From assembly GCF_009372235.1 (NCBI RefSeq), contig NZ_ML762921.1:310001-374000 (forward strand): DNA of 64,000 bases, written 5' to 3'. Each line of letters opens with the position of its first letter. Position 1 is the stretch's first letter. Below the pieces are notes generated by a model that had not been told where the DNA came from, searched no databases, and was given only the letters and a program-made list of their open reading frames with translations. The DNA is from Dickeya oryzae (GTDB lineage: Bacteria > Pseudomonadota > Gammaproteobacteria > Enterobacterales > Enterobacteriaceae). Below, in pieces: positions 23,634 through 32,392 of the stretch. The position numbers and the translations under genes were made by a program.

Positions 23634-24206
23634 ATGCACGAGAAAACGTTGGCGAATCCGGGCCCACTGGGACTGATGGGCTTCGGGATGACCACCATTT
23701 TGTTAAACCTGCACAACGCAGGCTTTTTCCCACTGACTTCTATTATTCTGAGCATGGGCATCTTCTACGGCGGTATCGCCCAGATCCTGGCTGGCCTGCT
23801 GGAATATAAAAAAGGCAACACCTTTGGCGTCACTGCCTTTACCTCCTACGGCGCATTCTGGTTGACGCTGGTTGCTATCATCATGCTGCCCAAAATGGGC
23901 CTGGCGGAAGCCGCCGATGCACAGTTCCTGGGCGTATTCCTGGCACTGTGGGGCATCTTCACCCTGTTTATGTTCTTCGGCACACTGGGTGCCAACCGCG
24001 CGCTGCAATTCGTGTTCGCCAGCCTGACCGTACTGTTCGCCTTGCTGGCGATGGGTAACATCACCGGCAACCACGCACTGCTGACCTTCGCCGGTTACGA
24101 AGGCATTATCTGTGGTGCCAGCGCCATCTACCTGGCAATGGCCGAAGTGCTCAACGAGCAGTATGGTCGTACCGTACTGCCGATTGGTGCTCGTGGCGCA
24201 CACTGA
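23634..24206 (+). CDS. satP: Acetate/succinate:proton symporter SatP
   Basis: SatP (YaaH, AceTr family) takes up acetate and succinate through the inner membrane. The 190-residue protein has six hydrophobic segments. The family motif [11 protein letters not shown] near residue 8 is followed by [32 protein letters not shown] and the C-terminal [13 protein letters not shown], all as in E. coli SatP (188 aa). The ATG at 23634 follows a GAGGATGT stretch. A strong terminator lies downstream. Confidence 0.94.
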   Translation: MHEKTLANPGPLGLMGFGMTTILLNLHNAGFFPLTSIILSMGIFYGGIAQILAGLLEYKKGNTFGVTAFTSYGAFWLTLVAIIMLPKMGLAEAADAQFLGVFLALWGIFTLFMFFGTLGANRALQFVFASLTVLFALLAMGNITGNHALLTFAGYEGIICGASAIYLAMAEVLNEQYGRTVLPIGARGAH

Positions 24207-24234
24207 TAGAGCCGTGTAACACTCGCTATCAGGT

Positions 24235-24269
24235 AAAAAAGAGAGGCGCATATTGCGCCTCTCTTTTTT
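24235..24269. terminator. Bidirectional terminator between satP and the MFS gene
   Basis: AAAAAAGAGAGGCGC (24235-24249) pairs perfectly with GCGCCTCTCTTTTTT (24255-24269). It can serve satP on the plus strand and the converging MFS gene on the minus strand. Confidence 0.9.
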
Positions 24270-24293
24270 CGTTCACTTTTTTACCCACTGCGA

Positions 24294-25613
24294 TTATACG
24301 CTAGCAGGCGACGTCATCTGCTCGGCTTTCGATTCCACTTCACGATGGGTTTGGCTCTGGAGATAAACCCCCAGTATCAACCCCAGAGCACACAACGCCA
24401 GCACATAAAAAGCCGGTGCCAGCGGCGTCCATTTCATCAACAACGTGACAAAAATAGGTGTCATGCCACCAAAAATGGCGTACGCCACGTTGTAGGAAAA
24501 AGAAATGCCGGAAAAGCGTACCGCAGCCGGGAATGCACGCACCATGACGTATGGCACTGCGCCCACGACGCCCACGCTCAATCCCGCCAGCGCATAGCTG
24601 ATGAACAACACACCATGGCTCATGGCCGCGTGGGAATAAAAGAACCAACTGCATACCGCAAACAGCAGGCTACCGATAATAAAGGTGCGGCCAACGCCAA
24701 TCCTGTCCGATGCCAGCCCGGCAATAATGCACCCCACCATCAGCATGATGGTAGCCAGACTATTGGCCAGCAATGTTAACGCTGCCGGAATGCCGTGCAA
24801 TTTCTGCAAATACACCGGTGCCATCAGTATCACCACCACAATGCCCGCTGATAACAGCCAGGTTAGCAACATACTGACCACTATCGCCTTCTTATGGCGA
24901 AAGACGACGGTTTTGAGCGGCAGTTCATCCGCCAGCGCCTTATGCGCCTGCATCTCGCGGAAAATCGGCGTTTCCTGTAACCAGCGGCGCAGGTACAAGG
25001 CAATCAACCCAAAAATACCACCGATAAAGAACGGGATACGCCAGCCACCGGCAACAATCTGCCCAGGCTGTAGTAAGGTATTGAGCACAGTGGCGACCAT
25101 CGAACCAAACAGAATGCCGAGCGTCAGTCCAGCAGTCAGTGTACCGCAGGCAATACCGATGCGGGAACGGGGAACATGCTCCGCCACAAACACCCACGCA
25201 CCCGGCACTTCACCGCCAATCGCCGCCCCTTGCAGCACCCGCATCAACAATAACAGTAGCGGGGCCACGATACCGATGGAGGCGTATGTTGGCAGCATCC
25301 CCATACCCAGCGTAGGCAATGCCATCAGCAGGATACTCAGGCTGAACATTTTCTTGCGACCGACACGATCGCCAAAATGCGCCATCACGATACCGCCTAG
25401 CGGACGCGCCAGATAGCCAGCAGCAAAGATACCGAAGGTCTGTACCTGCCGTAACCATTCGGGAATATCAGACGGGAAAAACAGATCACCAATAACCGCA
25501 GCGAAAAAGACGAAGATGATGAAGTCGTAAAACTCCAGCGCGCCGCCCAATGCCGCCAACGAGAGGGTTTGATAATCGTGTCGATTCAATCGACGATGCT
25601 GCTCACTAGTCAT
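24294..25613 (-). CDS. MFS transporter, metabolite:H+ symporter (MHS) family
   Basis: A 439-residue membrane protein with twelve predicted segments. It has the MHS-family opening (LSLAALGGALEFYDFIIFVFFA near residue 15), the MFS loop motif GDRVGRKKMF and RVLQGAAIGGEVPGAW. MHS members move organic acids or osmolytes such as citrate, shikimate, alpha-ketoglutarate, proline or betaine with protons. The substrate cannot be told from sequence. I prefer ATG 25613 (MTSEQHRRL) over the in-frame start 32 codons upstream, which would add an odd N-terminal tail. Confidence 0.85.
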   Translation of the reverse strand: MTSEQHRRLNRHDYQTLSLAALGGALEFYDFIIFVFFAAVIGDLFFPSDIPEWLRQVQTFGIFAAGYLARPLGGIVMAHFGDRVGRKKMFSLSILLMALPTLGMGMLPTYASIGIVAPLLLLLMRVLQGAAIGGEVPGAWVFVAEHVPRSRIGIACGTLTAGLTLGILFGSMVATVLNTLLQPGQIVAGGWRIPFFIGGIFGLIALYLRRWLQETPIFREMQAHKALADELPLKTVVFRHKKAIVVSMLLTWLLSAGIVVVILMAPVYLQKLHGIPAALTLLANSLATIMLMVGCIIAGLASDRIGVGRTFIIGSLLFAVCSWFFYSHAAMSHGVLFISYALAGLSVGVVGAVPYVMVRAFPAAVRFSGISFSYNVAYAIFGGMTPIFVTLLMKWTPLAPAFYVLALCALGLILGVYLQSQTHREVESKAEQMTSPASV

Positions 25614-25741
25614 AAATAACCGCGCAATGCCAGTACGATAAGAAAATAATTTTATATTATCGTGTAAATAAAAAATTACTATAGCGGCAAAATTTTGACA
25701 CACCAGCATCGGGCGGTAATTATTGATTCAATACCTCAACT

Positions 25742-26329
25742 TCAGCTTTTTATATCGCGTATCGCACTCTTAGGACGAAAAGCGACTACCACGTCAGGAT
25801 TGGTTTCGATATAAGGCCCCTCCAGCAGTTGGATGCAGTAGGGGACACTGGCAAAAATACCCGGCACGATAACCTGCCCCGTTGCATCCTTCAGGCCAGA
25901 CAAGGTTTCACGAATAGATTTCGGTTGCCCCGGTAAATTGAGAATCAATGCCTGCTTGCGAATGACACCAACCTGACGTGACAAAATCGCGGTAGGCACA
26001 AAACGCAGGCTAATCTGGCGCATCTGTTCGCCGAACCCCGGCATTTCCCGATCGGCAACCGCCAGCGTGGCATCAGGCGTGACATCACGACGTGCTGGCC
26101 CGGTACCGCCCGTCGTCAGTACCAGATGACAACCACATTCGTCCACCAGCTCACACAGCGCTTGCTCGATTAGTGGTTGTTCATCCGGCACCAGACGGGT
26201 TTGCACATCAAAAGGGGTGCTCAGTGCTTCGCTCAGCCATGCCTGCAGAGCCGGAATGCCTTCATCCTGATAAACCCCGCTGGACGCGCGATCAGAAATG
26301 GATACCAAACCAACACATAGACTGTTCAT
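25742..26329 (-). CDS. mog: Molybdopterin adenylyltransferase Mog
   Basis: Mog adenylates molybdopterin before molybdate insertion. The 195-residue product matches E. coli Mog (195 aa): VGLVSISDRASSGVYQDEG at the start, the nucleotide-binding TTGGTGPARRDVTPDAT in the middle, and LNLPGQPKSIRE. ATG 26329 is chosen because AAGAGGTG lies eight or so bases upstream and the length then fits. In E. coli mog lies between talB and satP as well, so the location is conserved. Confidence 0.95.
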   Translation of the reverse strand: MNSLCVGLVSISDRASSGVYQDEGIPALQAWLSEALSTPFDVQTRLVPDEQPLIEQALCELVDECGCHLVLTTGGTGPARRDVTPDATLAVADREMPGFGEQMRQISLRFVPTAILSRQVGVIRKQALILNLPGQPKSIRETLSGLKDATGQVIVPGIFASVPYCIQLLEGPYIETNPDVVVAFRPKSAIRDIKS

Positions 26330-26730
26330 AAGCACCTCTTGTTTATCCAAAAATTAGTTCTATCAGCCAGATTAATCATCCAATGCATTAAACCCATTCA
26401 AAAATCAGCTCACTAATGAGACAATGCCTAAGATCCGCGCGATGTCGTCAACAACCGCGCCATGACCATACAAAATATCTAACGATTCAACGTGTTAATG
26501 CTCAACTATCGATTAATATTTTTGACCATAATAATAATTAAGAGTCTACCCCAGCTTTCATGATTATCGCAGTCAGATTGCACAGGGAGAGTACGCGTAA
26601 ATCATCACGTGAATAACTGCTACACTAATTCCGGGCTCCGGGAACCCACGTAGCGCCTCAACGAGGCTGATTTTGCAAGTAACATCAGGGCCGGACAATA
26701 GCGTACCACCGTGCAGTTCAGGAAAAGTGA
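26330..26730. other. Intergenic region between mog and the diguanylate cyclase gene
   Basis: This 401-bp divergent region is AT-rich near mog and holds no convincing ORF. It must contain promoters for mog and for the GGDEF gene, but I could not assign clear -35/-10 pairs or operators. Confidence 0.5.
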
Positions 26731-27876
26731 ATGAATGTTATTAAAAGTCACCTGGTAAGGTTGTTTGCCAATCCATTTTCCGCTTTTGTCTTGTTCGGCT
26801 TGTTCTCCGTTGCGCTGACCAGCCTGTTGTTGCTGAATTCCCGTCAAAAAGACTGGCAGGAAGAAAAACGCAGTTTTGATAATATCATTCGCCTGTACGA
26901 CGCGAATAACATAGGTGGCGACGTCACTGAAAGTGATCAGTTCTACAAAGTCGGCAATTCCATGTTCTCCCGGGTGCGCATTATGGCGTTCAACACCCAC
27001 GACACCCGCCACGAATGTATCAACCGCCTGTCGGAACTCAACCTGCCGCTTAATGATATGGCGATTATCCGGGTTTGCCAGAATATGCTGGCCTCATCGG
27101 GTAATTCGCAGGAAAAAGATCAGTTTATTACCGTGATGCCCATCCTCTCGCCCACCGACAAGCTTATCGGCGTGCGCGTGCGCATCACCTCCTTGAATAA
27201 TGTGCCCGGCTTTATCAACATTCTTACCTCTTCTGCAGAAATCGTCACTCTGGTTTGTATCAGCCTGCTGATTGCCATTATGGGCAGCCTGCTGTCGCTG
27301 TTTGCGAAGAAGTACCTGATAGAACTGCCTGCCACCGCTCGTTACGACGATCTGACCGGTGTTTTGCGCCGGGACGCCTTTTACCAGTTGGCCAACCGTG
27401 CATTAAAAGTTGCCTATCAGGAGGATAAGCCGCTCTGCGCGATGCTGATTGATATCGACCATTTCAAGCAGGTGAACGACACATGGGGGCATGCCGCTGG
27501 CGATAAAACGCTCAAAACCATTGCCGACATTATTCGGCACTCGTTTCGTAACCGTGACATCATTTGTCGTCTGGGGGGGGATGAATTTGCCGTCGTACTC
27601 CCCGGCATCACACTGGAAAACGCCATGCGTGTGGCAGAACGGGTCAGAGAAGGGATCCATGAATTCGGGTACAACGCCGCCTCGGTAACACCGTGGATTA
27701 CCGTCAGCATTGGGTTGGTGGCCGCTGAACTGCCTGATGAGAGGCTGGATGAAATTATCCGCCGTGCCGACGTTAATCTCTATCAGGCCAAACGTTCACG
27801 GAACTGTACTATCGCCACGCAGCCCGCATCGGCCCAACAGGACATGACAGAAACAACAACGGCCAGCGCCAGCTGA
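26731..27876 (+). CDS. Membrane-bound diguanylate cyclase (GGDEF)
   Basis: The 381-residue protein should make cyclic-di-GMP from two GTP. Hydrophobic segments at about residues 10-35 and 170-192 flank a periplasmic region of about 130 residues that I do not recognise as a known sensor domain. The GGDEF domain fills about 210-370. GGDEF is intact at 282-286, the metal-binding IDIDHFKQVND is present, and the inhibitory I-site RNRD (273-276) sits five residues before it. So the enzyme should be active and product-inhibited. No EAL domain is present. It stands alone between mog and talB; in E. coli these two are adjacent. Confidence 0.9.
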   Translation: MNVIKSHLVRLFANPFSAFVLFGLFSVALTSLLLLNSRQKDWQEEKRSFDNIIRLYDANNIGGDVTESDQFYKVGNSMFSRVRIMAFNTHDTRHECINRLSELNLPLNDMAIIRVCQNMLASSGNSQEKDQFITVMPILSPTDKLIGVRVRITSLNNVPGFINILTSSAEIVTLVCISLLIAIMGSLLSLFAKKYLIELPATARYDDLTGVLRRDAFYQLANRALKVAYQEDKPLCAMLIDIDHFKQVNDTWGHAAGDKTLKTIADIIRHSFRNRDIICRLGGDEFAVVLPGITLENAMRVAERVREGIHEFGYNAASVTPWITVSIGLVAAELPDERLDEIIRRADVNLYQAKRSRNCTIATQPASAQQDMTETTTASAS

Positions 27877-27937
27877 CCGTTTTCGACAGACACGCGGTAT
27901 TCAACCCTACCGGTGTAAACCTTAACTGCAAGCAAGT

Positions 27938-27969
27938 CGTTATAACAGATACAGCCGTTATAACAGATA
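27938..27969. repeat. Two direct copies of a 14-bp sequence
   Basis: CGTTATAACAGATA occurs at 27938-27951 and again at 27956-27969, four bases apart, between the converging GGDEF and talB genes. Each copy contains the palindrome GTTATAAC. No function is assigned. Confidence 0.7.
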
Positions 27970-27974
27970 ACGTC

Positions 27975-28928
27975 TTACAGCAGGTCGGCGATCATTTTTT
28001 CCAGTTTTTCCTGGTCTACCGCAAATTTACGGATACCGTCGGCCAGTTTATCCACCGCCATCGGATCCTGATTGTGCTGCCAGTAAAAATCAGACTCAGT
28101 CAGCTTAGCCGGACGTGCTTTCACTTCGCCCTGATAAGACAGCTTACGCACCACCTCACCCTGGCTTTCCGACAGTTCTTTGAGCAGAGCCGGGGCAATC
28201 GTCAGACGATCACAACCCGCCAGTTCCAGAATCTCACCCGCATTACGGAAGCTGGCACCCATGACCACGGTTTCATAACCATGCGACTTATAGTACTCAT
28301 AGATATCGGTCACGGAGATAACACCTGGGTCTTCGTGCGCAGCAAACTCTTTCTTGTCGCTGTTGGCTTTGTACCAGTCCAGAATGCGGCCTACGAACGG
28401 AGAAATCAGGAATACGCCGGCTTCTGCGCAGGCACGAGCCTGGGCAAACGAGAACAGCAGGGTCAGGTTGCAATTGATGCCTTCTTTTTCCAACTGCTCA
28501 GCAGCGCGGATACCCTGCCAGGTGGAAGCCAGTTTGATCAGAATACGGTCGTTGCTGATACCAGCGTCGTTATACAGTTTGATCAGACGTTTTGCCTTGG
28601 CAACGCTGGCTTCGGTATCGTAAGAAAGACGGGCGTCAACTTCGGTAGAGATGCGGCCCGGAATCAGCTTAAGAATTTCCAGACCGATATTGACGGCCAG
28701 TTTATCCGTCGCATCAACAAGCTGTTGCTCGCGTTTGCTGCTCTGCGCGCGGGCCCAGACCACGGCGTCATCAATCAGCGCACGGTATTCTGGAATCTGT
28801 GCGGCATTTAAAATCAGGGAAGGGTTGGTAGTGGCGTCCTGCGGCTGGTAAAGCTTCATTGCCGCGATATCGCCGGTATCTGCCACTACGGTGGTGAATT
28901 GGCGTAGGGAAGTCAGTTTATCCGTCAT
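27975..28928 (-). CDS. talB: Transaldolase B
   Basis: TalB moves a dihydroxyacetone unit between sugar phosphates in the non-oxidative pentose phosphate pathway. The 317-residue product (E. coli 317) has [10 protein letters not shown] near residue 31 and the Schiff-base lysine in [12 protein letters not shown] near residue 132. It also has [18 protein letters not shown] and the phosphate-binding [14 protein letters not shown] 28928 follows AAAGG and gives the family length; an upstream start at 29003 would add 25 unrelated residues. Confidence 0.97.
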   Translation of the reverse strand: MTDKLTSLRQFTTVVADTGDIAAMKLYQPQDATTNPSLILNAAQIPEYRALIDDAVVWARAQSSKREQQLVDATDKLAVNIGLEILKLIPGRISTEVDARLSYDTEASVAKAKRLIKLYNDAGISNDRILIKLASTWQGIRAAEQLEKEGINCNLTLLFSFAQARACAEAGVFLISPFVGRILDWYKANSDKKEFAAHEDPGVISVTDIYEYYKSHGYETVVMGASFRNAGEILELAGCDRLTIAPALLKELSESQGEVVRKLSYQGEVKARPAKLTESDFYWQHNQDPMAVDKLADGIRKFAVDQEKLEKMIADLL

Positions 28929-29229
28929 GTTGGCCTTTCTCATTGTTTGTGCATGAACTGGTGGCAGGAACTGTCGCCAGAGCCTGATAATAACACGCGC
29001 CAAAGACCGCGCAAGCGGACCAGCAAAAAACCAACCAAAAGAAAAATTGGAAAATTAAGATTAAAAATCAAAGAAATAACCAACATCCATTTTTATTTAT
29101 TCCTGTTTTTAACCAAAAATCGCGCGCTACGCCACATAACACCGATTTATCATGCCTGTCGCAGCTATCGCCCCTTTTTACTGACTTTTGCTACAGTAAG
29201 GCCAGCCAATACACCAACGGGATATGCTT
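28929..29229. other. Divergent region between talB and yaaA
   Basis: About 300 bp with an A-rich segment (29020-29110) and no convincing ORF. It should carry the talB and yaaA promoters, none of which I could place firmly. Confidence 0.45.
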
Positions 29230-30009
29230 ATGCTCATCACCCTTTCACCTGCTAAAACGCTGGATTACACCAGCCCGCTGCCGACTCAACGCTATACGCA
29301 GCCTGCGCTGCTGGCGTACTCCCAGCAACTGATACAGCATTGCAAGCAATTGACCCCGGCGGATATCGCCTCGCTGATGGGCATCAGCGACAAGCTGGCA
29401 GACCTGAATGCCGCTCGTTTTCAGGAATGGAGCCCGGAATTTTCACTGGATAACGCACGTCAGGCACTGCTGGCCTTCAAAGGTGATGTCTATACCGGTC
29501 TGGCCGCGGAAGATTTCAACGAGGCAGATTTTGATTTTGCGCAGCAGCATTTGCGCATACTGTCCGGCTTGTATGGCGTATTGCGTCCGTTGGACCTGAT
29601 GCGACCTTATCGTCTGGAAATGGGCATTCGGCTGAAAAACGACACAGGCAACGACCTGTATCAGTTTTGGGGCGATACCATTACCGAAACGCTTAATCAG
29701 GCACTGGCCGAACAAAACGACGATATCCTGATCAATCTGGCCTCAGACGAGTACTTCAAATCCGTTAAACCCGCCAGACTCAAGGCACGGATTATCAAAC
29801 CCGTCTTTTTGGATGAAAAGAACGGCAAGTTCAAGGTGATCAGTTTTTATGCCAAAAAGGCTCGCGGCCTGATGAGTCGCTTCATCATTCAAAACCGTCT
29901 GACACAACCGGAACAGCTAAAAGATTTTAACAGCGATGGCTATTACTTCGACCCTGCCGACTCCTCGGCGGACGAACTCGTCTTCCGACGCCGCGAGCGC
30001 GATGCCTGA
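29230..30009 (+). CDS. yaaA: Peroxide stress protein YaaA
   Basis: YaaA (DUF328/UPF0246) lowers free iron and protects DNA during hydrogen peroxide stress; in E. coli it is under OxyR control. The 259-residue product has LSPAKTLDY at the start, FKGDVYTGL, the very conserved [14 protein letters not shown] followed by PYRLEMG, and [15 protein letters not shown] start at 29224 two codons upstream is also possible; the second ATG leaves a better distance to the CGGGAT stretch. No OxyR site was identified by eye. Confidence 0.95.
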   Translation: MLITLSPAKTLDYTSPLPTQRYTQPALLAYSQQLIQHCKQLTPADIASLMGISDKLADLNAARFQEWSPEFSLDNARQALLAFKGDVYTGLAAEDFNEADFDFAQQHLRILSGLYGVLRPLDLMRPYRLEMGIRLKNDTGNDLYQFWGDTITETLNQALAEQNDDILINLASDEYFKSVKPARLKARIIKPVFLDEKNGKFKVISFYAKKARGLMSRFIIQNRLTQPEQLKDFNSDGYYFDPADSSADELVFRRRERDA

Positions 30010-30047
30010 AAACATGAGCACAACGTTTAGCGTGCCTTAAAACAATC

Positions 30048-30070
30048 ACCACCTCCCGAGGAGGTGGTTT
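30048..30070 (+). terminator. yaaA terminator
   Basis: CCACCTCC (30049-30056) and GGAGGTGG (30060-30067) form a stem with a three-base loop, followed by a short TTT. It lies about 40 bases after yaaA. Confidence 0.6.
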
Positions 30071-30083
30071 AACGCTGACAACA

Positions 30084-30121
30084 AAAACGACCGGAAGATG
30101 GTTCCCTATTTTCCGGTCGTT
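30084..30121 (-). terminator. thrABC terminator
   Basis: ACGACCGGAA and TTCCGGTCGT form a 10-bp stem. On the minus strand it is followed by TTTTTGTTG, about 50 bases after the thrC stop. Confidence 0.82.
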
Positions 30122-30167
30122 TGGCAGGGTCGTCGTGAGGCCAGTCTGACTCACGATCCGGAGCAGA

Positions 30168-31457
30168 TTAGTACGGCAGCTCCATCAGGAATTTACGCAG
30201 CAGCGCAAAATCCGGGGCAAAGTGGTGCGACAGCAATGCCAGATCGGCACGATCGGCCAGCGCCTGCGGTAACGGCAAGGTTTTACCCAGAATCGCTTCC
30301 ACACTCTCTTTAAACTTCGCCGGATGGGCAGTACCCAGGAACAGGCCGTATTCACCCGGTTGCAGTTGGTCACGCAACAAGCGGTAAGCGATCGCCGCGT
30401 GCGGCTCCGAGGTATAACCCAGCGCTTCCAGTTCCAGCATGGTGGCTTTGGTGGTTTCGTCACTCACCGCACCGAATGCCAGATCCTTCAGTTGCCAGTT
30501 TTTACGGCGGAACAACTCCTCCACGCGCGGCCAGTTGTTCGGCTGGCTCACATCCATCGCATTGGAAAGCGTCGCCACTGTCGGGTTTGGCTGCCAGGCA
30601 CCACTTTGCAAAAAGCGTGGCACGGTATCGTTAGCATTGGTCGCGGCGATAAAACGTTTCACCGGCAGGCCCAGCGATTTCGCCAGCAAACCGGCAGTCA
30701 GGTCACCGAAGTTACCACTTGGCACTGATACCACCAGTTGGTTGCGTGCTTCCTGTGGCAACTGCGCCACGGCTTCAAAATAGTAACTGATCTGCGCCAG
30801 CAGACGACTGATGTTGATAGAGTTGGCAGAGTTCAGCCCGATAGCACGCTTGAGTTCTTCATCATCAAACGCCTGCTTCACCAGCGCCTGACAGGCGTCG
30901 AAATCGCTGTCGACAGCGATGGTGTGGATGTTGCCACCCAGGGTACAGAACAGTTTTTCCTGCAACGGACTGATCTTGCCGTTCGGGTACAGAATCACCA
31001 CCCGCACATTTTTCAGGCCGTAGAACGCGTGAGCAACCGCCGCCCCAGTATCACCAGACGTCGCGGTCAGAATCGTGATTGGTTGATCGCCCGCCACTTC
31101 CGCCAGCATCTGCGCCATCAGACGGCCACCGAAGTCTTTGAACGCCAGCGTCGGGCCGTGGAACAGCTCCAGCGCGGCAATATCCTCACTCACCGGCACG
31201 ACCGGCGCAGGGAAACGGAACGCCGCTTTCACACGCTGGTAGACGGTTTCATCAGACATTTCATCACCAATGAACGCCGACAGGATACGGCTACTGCGGG
31301 TGACAAAATCCTGCTCCAGCAGTTCATCAACGGTAGTGCGGTCGAATTCAGGCAGCTCCAACGGGAAAAACAGGCCCTGATTGCTTCCCAGTCCTTTACG
31401 GATCGCCTCGGCGAAATTCACCTGTTCATTGTGATCTTTCAGATTGTACAGTTTCAT
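30168..31457 (-). CDS. thrC: Threonine synthase
   Basis: ThrC converts O-phosphohomoserine to threonine with PLP. The 429-residue product (E. coli 428) has the PLP lysine in GPTLAFKDFGGR near residue 107, the phosphate loop of SGDTGAAVAHAFYG, and SVPSGNFGDLTAG. It is the last gene of the thr operon, three bases after thrB. Confidence 0.98.
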   Translation of the reverse strand: MKLYNLKDHNEQVNFAEAIRKGLGSNQGLFFPLELPEFDRTTVDELLEQDFVTRSSRILSAFIGDEMSDETVYQRVKAAFRFPAPVVPVSEDIAALELFHGPTLAFKDFGGRLMAQMLAEVAGDQPITILTATSGDTGAAVAHAFYGLKNVRVVILYPNGKISPLQEKLFCTLGGNIHTIAVDSDFDACQALVKQAFDDEELKRAIGLNSANSINISRLLAQISYYFEAVAQLPQEARNQLVVSVPSGNFGDLTAGLLAKSLGLPVKRFIAATNANDTVPRFLQSGAWQPNPTVATLSNAMDVSQPNNWPRVEELFRRKNWQLKDLAFGAVSDETTKATMLELEALGYTSEPHAAIAYRLLRDQLQPGEYGLFLGTAHPAKFKESVEAILGKTLPLPQALADRADLALLSHHFAPDFALLRKFLMELPY

Positions 31458-31460
31458 GCG

Positions 31461-32390
31461 TTATCCCAGTTGTCGCGCGCCTGCGGTATCCAGACGGCAA
31501 ATATGAACAAAACCTTCGTCGTTCTGCAGATAGTTTTCCCGCAGCCAGTTTGCCAGGCGCTGTGCAACGTCCATATCGTTGCACACGGAAAACAGCGTCG
31601 GCCCGGAACCGGAAATGCCACAGGCCAGCGCCCCTAATTCGTTGGCAGCCTGACGCGCCTCGGCGAAACCCGGCAGCAGGCGCGTGCGATACGGCTCGGC
31701 GATCACGTCTTTCATCAGTGTGGCGGCAAGCTCCGCCTGACCGGTATGGCAGGCGTGAATGAAGCCCGCCAGATAGCGACCGTGGCTAATACAATCCTGA
31801 CGGCGATACTGCGCGGGTAAGATTGCCCGCGCTTCAGCCGTGGACACCTTGATGCCCGGATACGCCATCACCCATAACCAGTCGTCGAATCCCGGTACCG
31901 GCTGACTGATGATGCCCTGCTCTTCTATCATCAGTTGCACGCCGCCCAGAAAGCACGGCGCAACATTGTCGTAATGTACGCTGCCGGAAATACGGCCTTC
32001 CAGCTCACCCATCAGTGCCAGCAGTCGGGTATCATCCAACGGCTTACCACAGAACTCGTTCATCGCCATCAATCCGGCGACCACCGAACAGGCGCTGGAG
32101 CCTAACCCCGATCCAATCGGCATGTTTTTTTCCAGCGTCATGGCAACCGGCACGGTCTTGCCAATCTCCTGACAGAAGCGCTCCCAGCACTGATAAACGA
32201 TGTTATCTTTCGGGTTATCCGGCAGCTTACTGACAAAACGCCCTTCATTGTGCAGGCTGAACAGATCCGCTTCGCGCACGCTAACGCAATCGCCCAACAG
32301 GGTACCATCCACCGGTGATACCGCCGCGCCCAGCACATCAAACCCCACGCTCACATTCCCAATGGATGCCGGGGCATAAATCTTCACCAT
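31461..32390 (-). CDS. thrB: Homoserine kinase
   Basis: ThrB phosphorylates homoserine. The 309-residue product has the GHMP-kinase ATP loop [17 protein letters not shown] near residue 91 and the C-terminal [16 protein letters not shown] 32390 is chosen because the product then begins [20 protein letters not shown] like E. coli ThrB. It starts two bases after the thrA stop. Confidence 0.98.
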   Translation of the reverse strand: MVKIYAPASIGNVSVGFDVLGAAVSPVDGTLLGDCVSVREADLFSLHNEGRFVSKLPDNPKDNIVYQCWERFCQEIGKTVPVAMTLEKNMPIGSGLGSSACSVVAGLMAMNEFCGKPLDDTRLLALMGELEGRISGSVHYDNVAPCFLGGVQLMIEEQGIISQPVPGFDDWLWVMAYPGIKVSTAEARAILPAQYRRQDCISHGRYLAGFIHACHTGQAELAATLMKDVIAEPYRTRLLPGFAEARQAANELGALACGISGSGPTLFSVCNDMDVAQRLANWLRENYLQNDEGFVHICRLDTAGARQLG

Positions 32391-32392
32391 TC

